From positions 248,001 to 312,000 of the forward strand of contig NZ_SDLI01000003.1 in NCBI RefSeq assembly GCF_004123195.1: a stretch of 64,000 nucleotides of DNA. Reading direction: 5' to 3'. Position numbers and translations under genes: made by a program. Source of the DNA: Ammoniphilus sp. CFH 90114 (GTDB taxonomy: Bacteria > Bacillota > Bacilli > Aneurinibacillales > RAOX-1). This document shows, in pieces, positions 42,033 to 50,060 of the stretch. Numbering within the stretch: the first letter of the stretch is position 1; the number at the start of each line of letters is the position of its first letter. Below the pieces are notes generated by a model. The model searched no databases and was not told where the DNA came from. It was given only the letters and a program-made list of their open reading frames with translations.

Positions 42033-42236
42033 CTAAGCTTTCTCTAAAGCAACGACATTTTTGATATCAATGTCAGTAATGGTTTTAATTTGACCGTCAT
42101 GGAGGGTAATCTCTGCCATCGATCTGTCTGGACTTAACCAAGTCAATTTACCTTGGATGCGTGTCTGGTGCTTGGTCATAACCTCAACAATCATATTCTG
42201 ATTAGCAAATAATTGTCTACGAATTTCTTCTATCAT
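42033..42236 (-). CDS. Small protein of unknown function (67 aa)
   Basis: Starts at ATG 42236 behind AAAAGGGGATC, 13 bases after the DUF2294-like gene. The sequence MIVEVMTKHQTRIQGKLTWL ... AEITLHDGQIKTITDIDI looks like an all-beta Sm- or SH3-like fold with no membrane segment. I cannot assign a family. As part of the operon behind the minus-strand c-di-AMP riboswitch it may act with its neighbour in ion or cell-wall homeostasis; that is inference. Confidence 0.7.
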   Translation of the reverse strand: MIEEIRRQLFANQNMIVEVMTKHQTRIQGKLTWLSPDRSMAEITLHDGQIKTITDIDIKNVVALEKA

Positions 42237-42249
42237 GATAGATCCCCTT

Positions 42250-42648
42250 TTAATTGGCTGATAATTTTTTTCCTGTGCATTCTTTGTCTAGCATTTTTTC
42301 GACATCTCGATCCATCACGAAGACTTCAATACGTTCTTCTGTCTTAGTGCTGATATCGCTATGACTACTTAGTACTTTACATCCGGTGTATCGTTGAACA
42401 ATGGCTTCAAAATCTTGACTATACATCTCACGTAGGGTTTGTCTCATTTTTTTAATTAATCTTCGACCTTGATCATTTTTAACCAAGTGCTTTTCTTCCA
42501 CGGTAAGAACCCCTTTAAAGCGAAGAATAACCATATCCTCTACAATGTAGGTCTTTGCCTCCTGTGGACCACGTCCAATTAATTCTCTTTGGAATTTAAT
42601 AAATGCTTCGCTTAACTCTGCTTCTAATTTCTTTTTTGTTGAAGCCAT
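42250..42648 (-). CDS. DUF2294-like protein
   Basis: This 132-residue soluble protein starts at ATG 42648 behind AGGAGGA. It fits the DUF2294 pattern: LEAELSEAFIKFQRELIGRGP, then MVILRFKGVLTVEEK, RLIKKMRQTLRE and a C-terminal core around YTGCKVLSSHSDIS. The family has no firm function; some members lie near sodium or bicarbonate transport genes. Here it is the first gene after a ydaO-type riboswitch, which links it to c-di-AMP and therefore probably to potassium or osmolyte balance. Confidence 0.8.
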   Translation of the reverse strand: MASTKKKLEAELSEAFIKFQRELIGRGPQEAKTYIVEDMVILRFKGVLTVEEKHLVKNDQGRRLIKKMRQTLREMYSQDFEAIVQRYTGCKVLSSHSDISTKTEERIEVFVMDRDVEKMLDKECTGKKLSAN

Positions 42649-42700
42649 GGGTATCCTCCTAGATTATGGTTAAAGGGGAGAGCACATGCATTTTGGACGC

Positions 42701-42736
42701 AAAAAAGCCACAAGAAGAGGTCTCCTCTTGTGGCTT
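42701..42736 (-). terminator. Riboswitch-controlled terminator (minus strand)
   Basis: An 11-base-pair stem (42705-42715 with 42726-42736) followed on the minus strand by six T. It lies between the c-di-AMP riboswitch and the DUF2294-like gene, as expected for an expression platform. Confidence 0.85.
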
Positions 42737-42781
42737 TTGAATTCACCACAAAATAAACGTGATGAAAAGCACGCGAAAAAA

Positions 42782-42918
42782 GATGCCTCTCTCTAACGCT
42801 GACGAGGTTAGCTGACGGATTCGGGCATGAGAGTAGCCCTACTCAAAAGAGATTCACCCCTGTGATGGCAGCCATCACGATGGTTCCCCCGCTCTCCTTA
42901 AGGAGATTAAGCGATTAG
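42782..42918 (-). promoter_or_regulatory. c-di-AMP riboswitch (ydaO-yuaA type), minus strand
   Basis: Read on the minus strand this matches the ydaO consensus: AGCGGGGGAACCA, then AGGGGTGAATCTC, a GTAGGG piece, and CCGTCAGCTAACCTCGTCAGC near the 3' end. In B. subtilis this RNA binds c-di-AMP and raises termination. It precedes a strong terminator and the DUF2294-like operon. It is divergent from the plus-strand riboswitch about 360 bases away. Confidence 0.9.
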
Positions 42919-42945
42919 CATGTTTATAACATTTGATATGGGATG

Positions 42946-42975
42946 ATCATACATGCTGTTCACAAAATTTGTAAA
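42946..42975 (-). promoter_or_regulatory. Putative promoter for the minus-strand riboswitch
   Basis: On the minus strand TTTACA (42975-42970), an 18-base spacer, and TATGAT (42951-42946). The predicted start lies about 20 bases before the riboswitch. Confidence 0.55.
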
Positions 42976-43236
42976 GAGTGAAAATCACAAGAAAAAGCTG
43001 AAAAAGTAATCTTGATTGCGCTAACATTTATGGTTTACTTATTTTTTCTAGCTCTATCTCTGTTTATTAGGATAAATAGAAATCTTACACTTTAGAAATT
43101 CAAATCATTTATAAAAAACTTAACTAAAACCATGAAAATGGGAGAAAAAGATAAAGACAGTTATAAATACGTAGAAAACAATATTGTAATCTCGGGTAAA
43201 TGCAAAAAAATGGCTGAAATTGAAGCAATTCAAAGC
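42976..43236. other. Divergent intergenic stretch
   Basis: This stretch is AT-rich and lies between the two riboswitch promoters. It contains a possible 41-codon frame (43132-43257, MKMGEKDKDSYKYVENN) with no strong ribosome site, which overlaps the plus promoter. I do not consider it a gene. Nothing else is visible. Confidence 0.5.
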
Positions 43237-43266
43237 TTCACAACGATCGACAAATGAGATTATAAT
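43237..43266 (+). promoter_or_regulatory. Putative promoter of the kdp operon leader
   Basis: TTCACA (43237-43242), an 18-base spacer, and a perfect TATAAT (43261-43266). Transcription would begin at about 43273, directly at the 5' side of the c-di-AMP riboswitch. Confidence 0.7.
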
Positions 43267-43274
43267 AAGTCACA

Positions 43275-43460
43275 TCAAGCAAACAATTGCAGATCGGCCA
43301 AATCCCAGGGCACCTGGGAACGGAGGACCCAATTAAGTGGGGTTAATTCTACTTCGGTAGAAGGGATGAGAAAGCTTCTTCGCCATCCTACCCGTCAGCT
43401 AACTTCGTCGGCTAAAGCGAGGGAGGTCAATGACCGCCTATTTTGAGGGGGCTTTTTTGT
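43275..43460 (+). promoter_or_regulatory. c-di-AMP riboswitch (ydaO-yuaA type) before kdpFABC
   Basis: The ydaO consensus is clear: GGAACGGAGGACCCA (about 43317-43331), TGGGGTTAAT, and CCCGTCAGCTAACTTCGTCGGC (43391-43412) followed by TAAAGCGAG. A G-rich stem ending in TTTTTT (43453-43458) closes it. Such riboswitches control potassium uptake genes in Bacilli; high c-di-AMP, which reports high potassium, shuts transcription. The kdp start codons lie nearly 500 bases further on, after a second structured element. Confidence 0.92.
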
Positions 43461-43605
43461 TATCTAGGGATCTGGGTGACAAAAGGTTTCTTTAAGATGA
43501 ATAAACGCAGGTCTTTTTGTTTTGCTTAAAATTAAATACCACTGTTTAAAAAGGAACAGGGAGACAGATCGCAAAGAGGGCACTACGTGTCGGCTGGGCG
43601 TTAGG

Positions 43606-43740
43606 TAGACCAATGAGTACTTTTTCTCCACATGTGGAACGAAATCAAGCTAGTAACAGAACGCTTTACGCCTATTTGGTGTTGCGTACGAATTTGATTT
43701 CGTTTCGTGGGGTTGAGGTAAGCATTGGTCTATTTTTTTT
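43606..43740 (+). ncRNA. Long structured hairpin with T-run in the kdp leader
   Basis: TAGACCAATG (43606-43615) pairs perfectly with CATTGGTCTA (43723-43732), followed at once by eight T. Inside, 13 bases at 43636-43648 pair with 43694-43706 with one G-U. This is the shape of a large intrinsic terminator or attenuator downstream of the riboswitch. A shorter relative with the same closing stem and a T-run occurs at 49414-49502 before the second kdp gene set, and both follow a GGGAGAC...ATCGCA string. An open frame crosses it but is unlikely to be translated. Confidence 0.7.
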
Positions 43741-43843
43741 GCTCCAGGGTGAGTGGTTTGAACCGATTCAGGCCGTTCACAAGGGAGTAAGAGGACGTAG
43801 CTCACAGGGCTTCTTGGTGACGGAGAACAAGGAGGTGTTGAAG

Positions 43844-43951
43844 ATGATGGACGTTTTTATGGTGTTAATCATTGTGGGTCTAGCTTCTACGATGGTGGGA
43901 CTAGCGAAATTTTCTGAGCAGGTAATTGAGAAAGGAAGCGATAGATCATGA
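43844..43951 (+). CDS. Small membrane protein upstream of kdpF (35 aa)
   Basis: ATG 43844 follows AAGGAGGTG. The peptide MMDVFMVLIIVGLASTMVGLAKF has one membrane helix and a charged tail. Its stop overlaps the kdpF start (ATGA), so the two are translationally coupled. A longer frame runs back to 43613 but passes through the leader hairpin. It may be an extra small subunit or regulator of the Kdp pump; no family is recognised. Confidence 0.65.
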   Translation: MMDVFMVLIIVGLASTMVGLAKFSEQVIEKGSDRS

Positions 43952-44028
43952 TGATCGTTTTGGGTTTGGTAACAGCAGCCACCTTTATCTATCTAGGATA
44001 CGTATTAGTGAACCCTGAGAAATTTTAA
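43948..44028 (+). CDS. kdpF: KdpF small subunit of the potassium ATPase
   Basis: This is a 26-residue single-helix peptide, MMIVLGLVTAATFIYLGYVL, ending VNPEKF. The length and the YLGY-L-P-E-K-F ending are typical of KdpF, a lipid-like stabiliser of KdpABC. It overlaps the preceding small gene and lies 21 bases before kdpA. Confidence 0.9.
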   Translation: MMIVLGLVTAATFIYLGYVLVNPEKF

Positions 44029-44049
44029 CTACCATTTGGAGGGATTACG

Positions 44050-45717
44050 TTGACAACGCCATTGATTTCTGTTGGGATTACCTTGCTTCTAGTATTATTA
44101 CTTGCTAGACCTATGGGTCTATATTTAACTAAAGCATTTGATTACAAGCCGACAGGTGTGGATCGCATCTTCGGATTTGATAACTGGATTTTAAAATTAG
44201 GCGGTGTACGAAAACAAAATCAAAGCTGGAAAGAGTACGCGCTGGCTATTATTTATTCGAATACCTTAATGATTTTGATTACCTACACGTTTTTCCGAAT
44301 TCAAGGCGTACTACCACTGAATCCAAGTGCGATTACGGCGATGGAGCCGACCTTATCTCTGAATACAGCAATCAGCTTTATGACCAATACAAACTTACAG
44401 CATTATAGTGGAGAAAGCAGCTTATCGTATTTAGCTCAGATGATGGGGATTGTATTCCTCATGTTTACAGCACCAGGTACTGCGTTAGCGGTTATTATCG
44501 CTTTTATCCGTGGATTAGCTGGAAAACCTTTAGGTAACTTTTATGTGGACTTAATTCGATCCATTTTCCGAGTGTTGCTCCCCATCGCTTTTGTAACGGC
44601 TATTTTCTTTGTATTGCTTGGGGTGCCACAAACGTTAGATCCAACCGTTACGGCAACGACAATCACCGGTGAAGAACAACAAATCGGAAGAGGACCGGTT
44701 GCTTCCTTCCTTTCCATTAAGGAATTAGGAAACAACGGAGGAGGATTCTTCGGAGTCAACTCCGCCCATCCATTCGAAAATCCGAATGCGATTAGTAATT
44801 TGATTCAAATCTTACTCATGTTGTTATTAGGAACAGCTACACCATTTGCTTATGGCCATATGGTAGGAAATGCGAAGCAAGGCCGCGTATTATTCGTTTC
44901 GATGTTCATGATGTTTTTAATAATGGCGGGTGTTTCGTTATCTTCTGAGTACGCGGGTAACCCAGCTTTAAATTCATTGGGAATCCAACATGAGCAAGGA
45001 AGCATGGAAGGAAAAGAAGTGCGTTTTGGGGTTGCTCAATCTGCCTTATACTCTGTCGTTACTACCGCTTCCGAAACAGGAGCAGTTAACACGATGCATG
45101 ATACCTTAACACCAATCGGTGGAATGATCACGATCTCCAATATGATGTTAAACACCATCTTTGGAGGGGTCGGGGCTGGGTTCTTAAACGTATTGATGTA
45201 TGCGATGATTGCGGTTTTCTTATCTGGGTTAATGGTGGGTCGCACACCCGAGTTCTTAGGTAAGAAAATTGAAGGAAAGGAAATGAAGCTGATTGCCTTA
45301 ACCTTGTTGGTACATCCGATTTTAATTCTAGTTCCTACAGCGATTGCGGTCATGCTTCATCCGGATACGATTTCAAACCCAGGCTTCCATGGAATTACGC
45401 AAGCGATGTATGAGTATACGTCATCCGCAGCGAATAATGGTTCTGGCTTTGAAGGCTTAGGAGACAATACCCCATTCTGGAATATTTCAACGGGAATCGT
45501 GATGTTCTTGGGCCGTTACTTCTCCTTCGTGACGATGTTAGCGGTGGCGGGTTCGTTAGCTGCAAAGAAGAGTGTTCCTGAAACTGTAGGTACCTTCCGT
45601 ACCGACACTCCATTATTTGCTGGGGTATTCATTGGAACCGTACTTCTGGTTGGTGCGTTAACCTTTTTCCCAGCGCTCGTTCTGGGTCCGATTGCTGAAT
45701 ACTTAACCCTTCGCTAA
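44050..45717 (+). CDS. kdpA: Potassium-transporting ATPase, KdpA channel-like subunit
   Basis: KdpA selects and binds K+ for the high-affinity Kdp pump. The 555-residue protein starts at TTG 44050 behind TTGGAGGG. It has about ten membrane helices. The four selectivity-filter-like loops are visible: [44 protein letters not shown] and [20 protein letters not shown]. It is the only kdpA in the window although there are two kdpB genes. Confidence 0.98.
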   Translation: MTTPLISVGITLLLVLLLARPMGLYLTKAFDYKPTGVDRIFGFDNWILKLGGVRKQNQSWKEYALAIIYSNTLMILITYTFFRIQGVLPLNPSAITAMEPTLSLNTAISFMTNTNLQHYSGESSLSYLAQMMGIVFLMFTAPGTALAVIIAFIRGLAGKPLGNFYVDLIRSIFRVLLPIAFVTAIFFVLLGVPQTLDPTVTATTITGEEQQIGRGPVASFLSIKELGNNGGGFFGVNSAHPFENPNAISNLIQILLMLLLGTATPFAYGHMVGNAKQGRVLFVSMFMMFLIMAGVSLSSEYAGNPALNSLGIQHEQGSMEGKEVRFGVAQSALYSVVTTASETGAVNTMHDTLTPIGGMITISNMMLNTIFGGVGAGFLNVLMYAMIAVFLSGLMVGRTPEFLGKKIEGKEMKLIALTLLVHPILILVPTAIAVMLHPDTISNPGFHGITQAMYEYTSSAANNGSGFEGLGDNTPFWNISTGIVMFLGRYFSFVTMLAVAGSLAAKKSVPETVGTFRTDTPLFAGVFIGTVLLVGALTFFPALVLGPIAEYLTLR

Positions 45718-45745
45718 GTGTGAAGAACTCGATGGAGGAATGGAA

Positions 45746-47776
45746 ATGAGTCAAAATAATAAATCAATGATGAATTCAGAGATGGTCATCCATGCACTGA
45801 AACAATCTTTTGTAAAACTAGACCCACGTATCATGGTGAAAAATCCCATCATGTTCGTTGTGGAAATTGGCTTTGTCATCACCTTACTCGGTACCATCTT
45901 TCCGAGTGCGTTTGGCGGAGCGGTTCCTTTCTGGTTTAATGTCACGGTTACATTGATCTTACTAGTCACCATTTTATTTGCTAATTTTGCAGAAGCTTTG
46001 GCCGAAGGGCGTGGAAAAGCACAAGCAGATTCGCTGAAGAAGACGAAGAAGGACATCTTAGCGAAAAAGCTCGTGAATGGAGCCATTAAGAATGTACCTT
46101 CTACGGATTTACGGAAAGGGGACATTGTCCTCGTAGCTCAAGGTGAACTCATCCCTGGCGATGGGGAAGTCATTGAAGGAGTGGCTTCCGTCGACGAATC
46201 GGCGATTACAGGTGAATCTGCTCTTGTCATCAAAGAAGCAGGTGGAGACTTTAGTTCTGTCACGGGTGGAACTCGTGTCGTGAGTGACCAAATTAAGGTT
46301 CGCATAACCAATGATCCAGGAGAGTCCTTCTTAGATCGCATGATCTCGCTCGTGGAAGGCGCTCAAAGACAAAAAACACCAAACGAAATTGCACTCAACA
46401 CCGTGTTAACGAGTTTAACTTTAATCTTTATGATTGTTGTGGTTACGTTGCCTTTTTACTCCAACTATTTAGGGTTTACCCTTGAAGTTCCCTACTTAAT
46501 CGCTTTGCTCGTTTGTTTAATTCCAACGACCATCGGGGGGTTACTGTCTGCGATTGGGATTGCGGGGATGGACCGTGTCACCCAATTCAATGTTATTGCG
46601 ATGTCCGGTAAAGCCGTCGAAGCATCTGGTGACATTAATACGATTATCCTGGATAAAACCGGAACCATTACCTTTGGGAATCGGATGGCCAGTGCATTAA
46701 TCCCAGTTGGAGATTCCAAATTAGAGGACCTAGCTGGTTGGGCAGCGATTAGCTCGGTGCAGGACGAAACGCCAGAAGGACGTTCAGTACTTGAATTAAT
46801 GAAAAATCAGAAGCTCAAATATAATGAATCCTTGGCTTATGGAAGTGACTTTATCGAATTTAAAGCGGAAACTCGCATGAGTGGATTGGATTTAGAGGAT
46901 GGACGTCAAATTCGCAAAGGCGCCGTCGATGCCGTGAAGAAATGGGTATCCGTTCATGGAGGTCAGATTCCTGCGGATTTAGATGCCAAGAGCAATCAAA
47001 TTGCCAAGGAAGGTGGAACACCGCTGGCTGTCGCTGTGGGTCAAGAAATCTTTGGACTCATTTATCTGAAAGATACGGTTAAGCCTGGTATGCGTGAGCG
47101 TTTTGAGCAACTGCGAAAAATGGGCATTAAGACGATTATGTGTACGGGGGATAACCCACTGACGGCAGCGACGATTGCCCGGGAAGCCGGAGTTGATGAT
47201 TTTATCGCAGAAGCCAAACCAGAGGATAAAATCGATGTCATTCGCAAGGAGCAAGCGGAAGGGAAACTCGTGGCAATGACAGGGGACGGAACGAACGATG
47301 CACCAGCGCTCGCTCAGGCGGATGTCGGATTAGCGATGAATACTGGAACCGCTGCGGCCAAGGAAGCAGCCAATATGGTAGACCTGGATTCAGATCCTAC
47401 CAAAATCATTGAAGTAGTTTCGATTGGTAAGCAGTTACTGATGACCCGTGGAGCGTTGACGACCTTTAGTATTGCCAACGATGTAGCCAAATACTTTGCC
47501 ATTATCCCGGCGATGTTTATGTTTGCAATTCCTGAGATGGCGGTTCTTAATGTCATGGGTCTAGGTTCACCGATGTCAGCGATTCTATCCGCGCTCATCT
47601 TTAATGCCATTATCATCCCCATGCTCATCCCGTTAGCGATGAAGGGAGTAGTCTACAAGCCGATGAGCTCTTCGGAATTATTAAGAAGGAATCTCTTTAT
47701 CTATGGATTAGGCGGTGTCATTGCACCGTTTATCGGAATCAAGGTAATTGATGTTTTATTAAATCTATTGGTCTAA
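45746..47776 (+). CDS. kdpB: Potassium-transporting ATPase, KdpB (first copy)
   Basis: KdpB is the P-type ATPase that powers KdpA. I start it at ATG 45746, 8 bases after GGAGG; ATG 45740 is too close. The product is 676 residues. The actuator motif is [10 protein letters not shown], the phosphorylated aspartate is D303 in [10 protein letters not shown], and the hinge and Mg site is [19 protein letters not shown]. The [14 protein letters not shown] membrane segment marks the subfamily. The motifs are intact, so it should be active with KdpA and KdpC. Confidence 0.98.
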   Translation: MSQNNKSMMNSEMVIHALKQSFVKLDPRIMVKNPIMFVVEIGFVITLLGTIFPSAFGGAVPFWFNVTVTLILLVTILFANFAEALAEGRGKAQADSLKKTKKDILAKKLVNGAIKNVPSTDLRKGDIVLVAQGELIPGDGEVIEGVASVDESAITGESALVIKEAGGDFSSVTGGTRVVSDQIKVRITNDPGESFLDRMISLVEGAQRQKTPNEIALNTVLTSLTLIFMIVVVTLPFYSNYLGFTLEVPYLIALLVCLIPTTIGGLLSAIGIAGMDRVTQFNVIAMSGKAVEASGDINTIILDKTGTITFGNRMASALIPVGDSKLEDLAGWAAISSVQDETPEGRSVLELMKNQKLKYNESLAYGSDFIEFKAETRMSGLDLEDGRQIRKGAVDAVKKWVSVHGGQIPADLDAKSNQIAKEGGTPLAVAVGQEIFGLIYLKDTVKPGMRERFEQLRKMGIKTIMCTGDNPLTAATIAREAGVDDFIAEAKPEDKIDVIRKEQAEGKLVAMTGDGTNDAPALAQADVGLAMNTGTAAAKEAANMVDLDSDPTKIIEVVSIGKQLLMTRGALTTFSIANDVAKYFAIIPAMFMFAIPEMAVLNVMGLGSPMSAILSALIFNAIIIPMLIPLAMKGVVYKPMSSSELLRRNLFIYGLGGVIAPFIGIKVIDVLLNLLV

Positions 47777-47831
47777 TGACGAGGAGGGGTAAGCCCTCCT
47801 TCTACTATACGATGCGAAAGGGTGCACCCCA

Positions 47832-48410
47832 ATGGGATCTCATTTATTCAAAAGTTTACGTTTAAGTGTCGTTTTGATGCTGTTATGTGGATTAGGATAT
47901 CACTTACTGGTTACAGGTATTGCACAAGCCCTTGTTCCTTACCAAGCGAACGGAAGTCTAATCTTGAATGAGCAACAACAAGTCATTGGATCCGAACTGA
48001 TTGGTCAGAATTTCAATGACCCAGGTCTCTTTCATGGGCGAATCTCAAGTATTGAACATGACGGTTCAGGTTCAGGTTCGAACAATTATGCGCCTTCTAA
48101 TGAAGACATGATGAATCGAACCAAGGAATCGATAGCGAAGTGGCAAGCAGAAAACCCAGATGTTCCTGTAAGTGAAGTACCGATGGATCTAATGACCAAT
48201 TCTGGTTCTGGATTGGATCCACATATTAGCCCTGAAGCAGCCATTGCTCAGATTCCTCGCATTGAGAAAAATACAGGTCTAGATGCAGCGACCATTCAAA
48301 CTTTAATTGAAAAGAACACACAAGGAAAAGAATGGGGGATCTTCGGTGAGCCTCGTGTGAATGTCTTAAAGCTCAACCTAGATGTGTTAGCGGAGTTAAA
48401 GAAGGAATGA
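47832..48410 (+). CDS. kdpC: Potassium-transporting ATPase, KdpC subunit
   Basis: KdpC is the single-helix subunit that stabilises nucleotide binding and couples KdpA to KdpB. The 192-residue protein has an N-terminal helix (LRLSVVLMLLCGLGYHLLV), the family motif NSGSGLDPHISPEAA, and a C-terminal LNLDVLAEL. Its stop overlaps the next gene's start by four bases (ATGA), which suggests that the next product is made in step with the pump. Confidence 0.97.
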   Translation: MGSHLFKSLRLSVVLMLLCGLGYHLLVTGIAQALVPYQANGSLILNEQQQVIGSELIGQNFNDPGLFHGRISSIEHDGSGSGSNNYAPSNEDMMNRTKESIAKWQAENPDVPVSEVPMDLMTNSGSGLDPHISPEAAIAQIPRIEKNTGLDAATIQTLIEKNTQGKEWGIFGEPRVNVLKLNLDVLAELKKE

Positions 48411-49246
48411 TCGACAGCCTGACTTACCGGTATCGGGGGTTACCTGCCATGAGTGGAATGGATGATCAAAGAAAACTAAAGCAAATTGAGGAATTCCTCG
48501 ATGAGATCACACAAGTGATATCAGAATGTAAGGCATGCTTATTAGAGAGAAGAACCGTGTCTGGAGATGGTTCTCTAGAGAGGGAGTTCTTCTCTAGCAT
48601 GACACAAGTGTATGCCAAGGAGGAAGAACTCCGAAAGAGCCAAAACAATGCCAGAAAGTCAAACACAAGAATTACCACCATGCTATATCAAGAACTCGCC
48701 CTATTTTTTCAGAATAGATTCCCTTCCCATCTTCAAATGGAGCCTCAACAGGATGTACTGTTGCTGAAACAAAATGAGGATCAAGTTGGGGTGATCAAGA
48801 TCATTCCCAATCTATCAAGTTACAAAGGGATGAAGTGGTATATCAGGGTCAATCGTATTGTTTCCCAAGCGAAGGAACAGTATCAGGTCGCTGCAGAGAA
48901 TATCTATTTTATTGTAGGAAATTTACTTAACGGTTTAGACAGTGGAAATGTACAACAGAAATTGGGTACGGAAATTACCACTGGCAATGAATTATTGAAG
49001 ATCAAACATCGAAAACAGCTGTTGAGATATTTAGATAGTTATGTGTTAGGTGCTCATGCCCTTCCTCGCCCAAGGGAGCAAGTCTATTTCTTAAGTGCTA
49101 CTCTCAGTCCTAACGAAATGGGTAAGGTATGGATGGAAAAACAGGACTGGGTAAGGCAGCAAGTAGAACAGGAACTGTGGATAAGGCCTTCAATTAGCGA
49201 GTTAATTTCAACCTTACAAGAGAAGTATGGAGCAGCTAATTCCTAA
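48407..49246 (+). CDS. Uncharacterised 279-residue protein after kdpC
   Basis: Translationally coupled to kdpC. It has no signal peptide or membrane helix. An N-terminal helical, coiled-coil-like part (about 20-95, QRKLKQIEEFLDEITQV...) is followed by a mixed alpha/beta part with VGVIKIIPNLSSYKGMKWYI and ENIYFIVGNLLNGLD. I do not recognise a family. Tight linkage to kdpFABC points to a regulatory or assembly role in potassium transport, which is inference. Confidence 0.75.
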   Translation: MIDSLTYRYRGLPAMSGMDDQRKLKQIEEFLDEITQVISECKACLLERRTVSGDGSLEREFFSSMTQVYAKEEELRKSQNNARKSNTRITTMLYQELALFFQNRFPSHLQMEPQQDVLLLKQNEDQVGVIKIIPNLSSYKGMKWYIRVNRIVSQAKEQYQVAAENIYFIVGNLLNGLDSGNVQQKLGTEITTGNELLKIKHRKQLLRYLDSYVLGAHALPRPREQVYFLSATLSPNEMGKVWMEKQDWVRQQVEQELWIRPSISELISTLQEKYGAANS

Positions 49247-49258
49247 AAGGAGGTATTC

Positions 49259-49390
49259 ATGAACTCAGACTTGGAAGAAGCGAAAAGACTGAAAGTGGTT
49301 AACGATGATGTGAAGAGGGGACTATTTATTGCTTTGGCTCTATCGTCCGTCATTTTACCCATTGCCTATTATTTTTACCTTTATAAATAA
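49259..49390 (+). CDS. Small one-helix membrane protein (43 aa)
   Basis: ATG 49259 follows AAAGGAGG 12 bases after the previous gene. The peptide has a charged N-terminal half (NSDLEEAKRLKVVNDDVKR) and a helix GLFIALALSSVILPIAYY. It is the last gene of the first kdp set. Role unknown; it could be a small pump-associated subunit. Confidence 0.65.
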   Translation: MNSDLEEAKRLKVVNDDVKRGLFIALALSSVILPIAYYFYLYK

Positions 49391-49413
49391 GAGTGGGAGA
49401 CGGGACATCGCAT

Positions 49414-49502
49414 AGACTGATGTAGACAATTCTTCATCCACCTTCCATGATCATTAATCAATTGGAAGTGGTGAACAGGAGCCGTTTGCATTGGTCTTTT
49501 TT
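49414..49502 (+). ncRNA. Second kdp leader hairpin with T-run
   Basis: AGACTGATG (49414-49422) pairs with CATTGGTCT (49489-49497), including two G-U pairs, and is followed by a T-run. An internal stem CTTCCA...TGGAAG extends it. The 3' arm and T-run are nearly identical to those at 43723-43740, and a GGGAGAC...CATCGCA string precedes both. It lies just before the second kdp gene set (49526 onward), so it looks like a paralogous attenuator or terminator. Confidence 0.65.
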
Positions 49503-49525
49503 ATACCATCTAATGGAGGCGGATC

Positions 49526-49942
49526 ATGAGTACTACTATCTTAATTTTGGGAAGAGGAGCTCAATTTGAGTGTTTCACTTCTAATTTTACTGATTTATCT
49601 TCATTCATGAAGGAACCAGGTGAGCACACCTATGTTTGCTATATCCAAAATACTAGCGTAGTAGGTTCTTCTATTTGCATGGAAGAGATTCAGCACCGTT
49701 CCCTGGAGTACTCGAGTTATGATATGACCTACGTATTTCCAGACGATTTAGAGAAGCCTCTCGATTGGATTAGCTTGCTTCATAATCTTGGTTTGAGACC
49801 GATCGTAATTACACAAAACGTGAAATATACCTCCATTTTCAAGCTGTTTGGAGCTCAACATGTGATTTGTTGTAAACCAAGTATTACGCACTACCGTTGG
49901 CTCGTAGAGGAAATTACAAGTCTTATGAGTAGGAGAGCTTGA
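49526..49942 (+). CDS. Small protein resembling a degenerate RCK/TrkA-N half
   Basis: This 138-residue soluble protein starts at ATG 49526 behind TGGAGGCGG. It begins TTILILGRGAQFECFTSN and has PIVITQNVKYTSIFKLFGA with HVICCKPS. That pattern resembles the second half of an RCK_N fold (compare AQNERHGKVLYKLGADKVVF in the nearby ktrA product) without the GxGxxG nucleotide loop. It may be a relic or a ligand-free regulator of potassium transport. Confidence in the fold is low. Confidence 0.6.
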   Translation: MSTTILILGRGAQFECFTSNFTDLSSFMKEPGEHTYVCYIQNTSVVGSSICMEEIQHRSLEYSSYDMTYVFPDDLEKPLDWISLLHNLGLRPIVITQNVKYTSIFKLFGAQHVICCKPSITHYRWLVEEITSLMSRRA

Positions 49943-49944
49943 AC

Positions 49945-50022
49945 ATGGTCATTGTATCCATTTTTGCAGTAGGGATTCTCATATATTTAGGCTACGCTCT
50001 AGCCAATATTGAGAAGTTTTAG
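49945..50022 (+). CDS. kdpF: Second KdpF-like small subunit
   Basis: This 25-residue peptide, MVIVSIFAVGILIYLGYALA ending NIEKF, starts two bases after the preceding stop. It has the same length and ending as the first KdpF. It sits directly upstream of the second kdpB, so it was probably duplicated together with it. Confidence 0.85.
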   Translation: MVIVSIFAVGILIYLGYALANIEKF

Positions 50023-50060
50023 ATTGCTGATATAGTTGGGCAAAAGGAGAACAACACAGG

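Noticed and set aside
43132-43257. 41-codon frame between the riboswitches
   Set aside because: No strong ribosome site, and it overlaps the promoter of the kdp leader.
43613-43843. 5' extension of the small gene before kdpF (112-codon frame)
   Set aside because: It crosses the long leader hairpin and lacks a ribosome site at its start; the ATG at 43844 behind AAGGAGGTG is a far better start.
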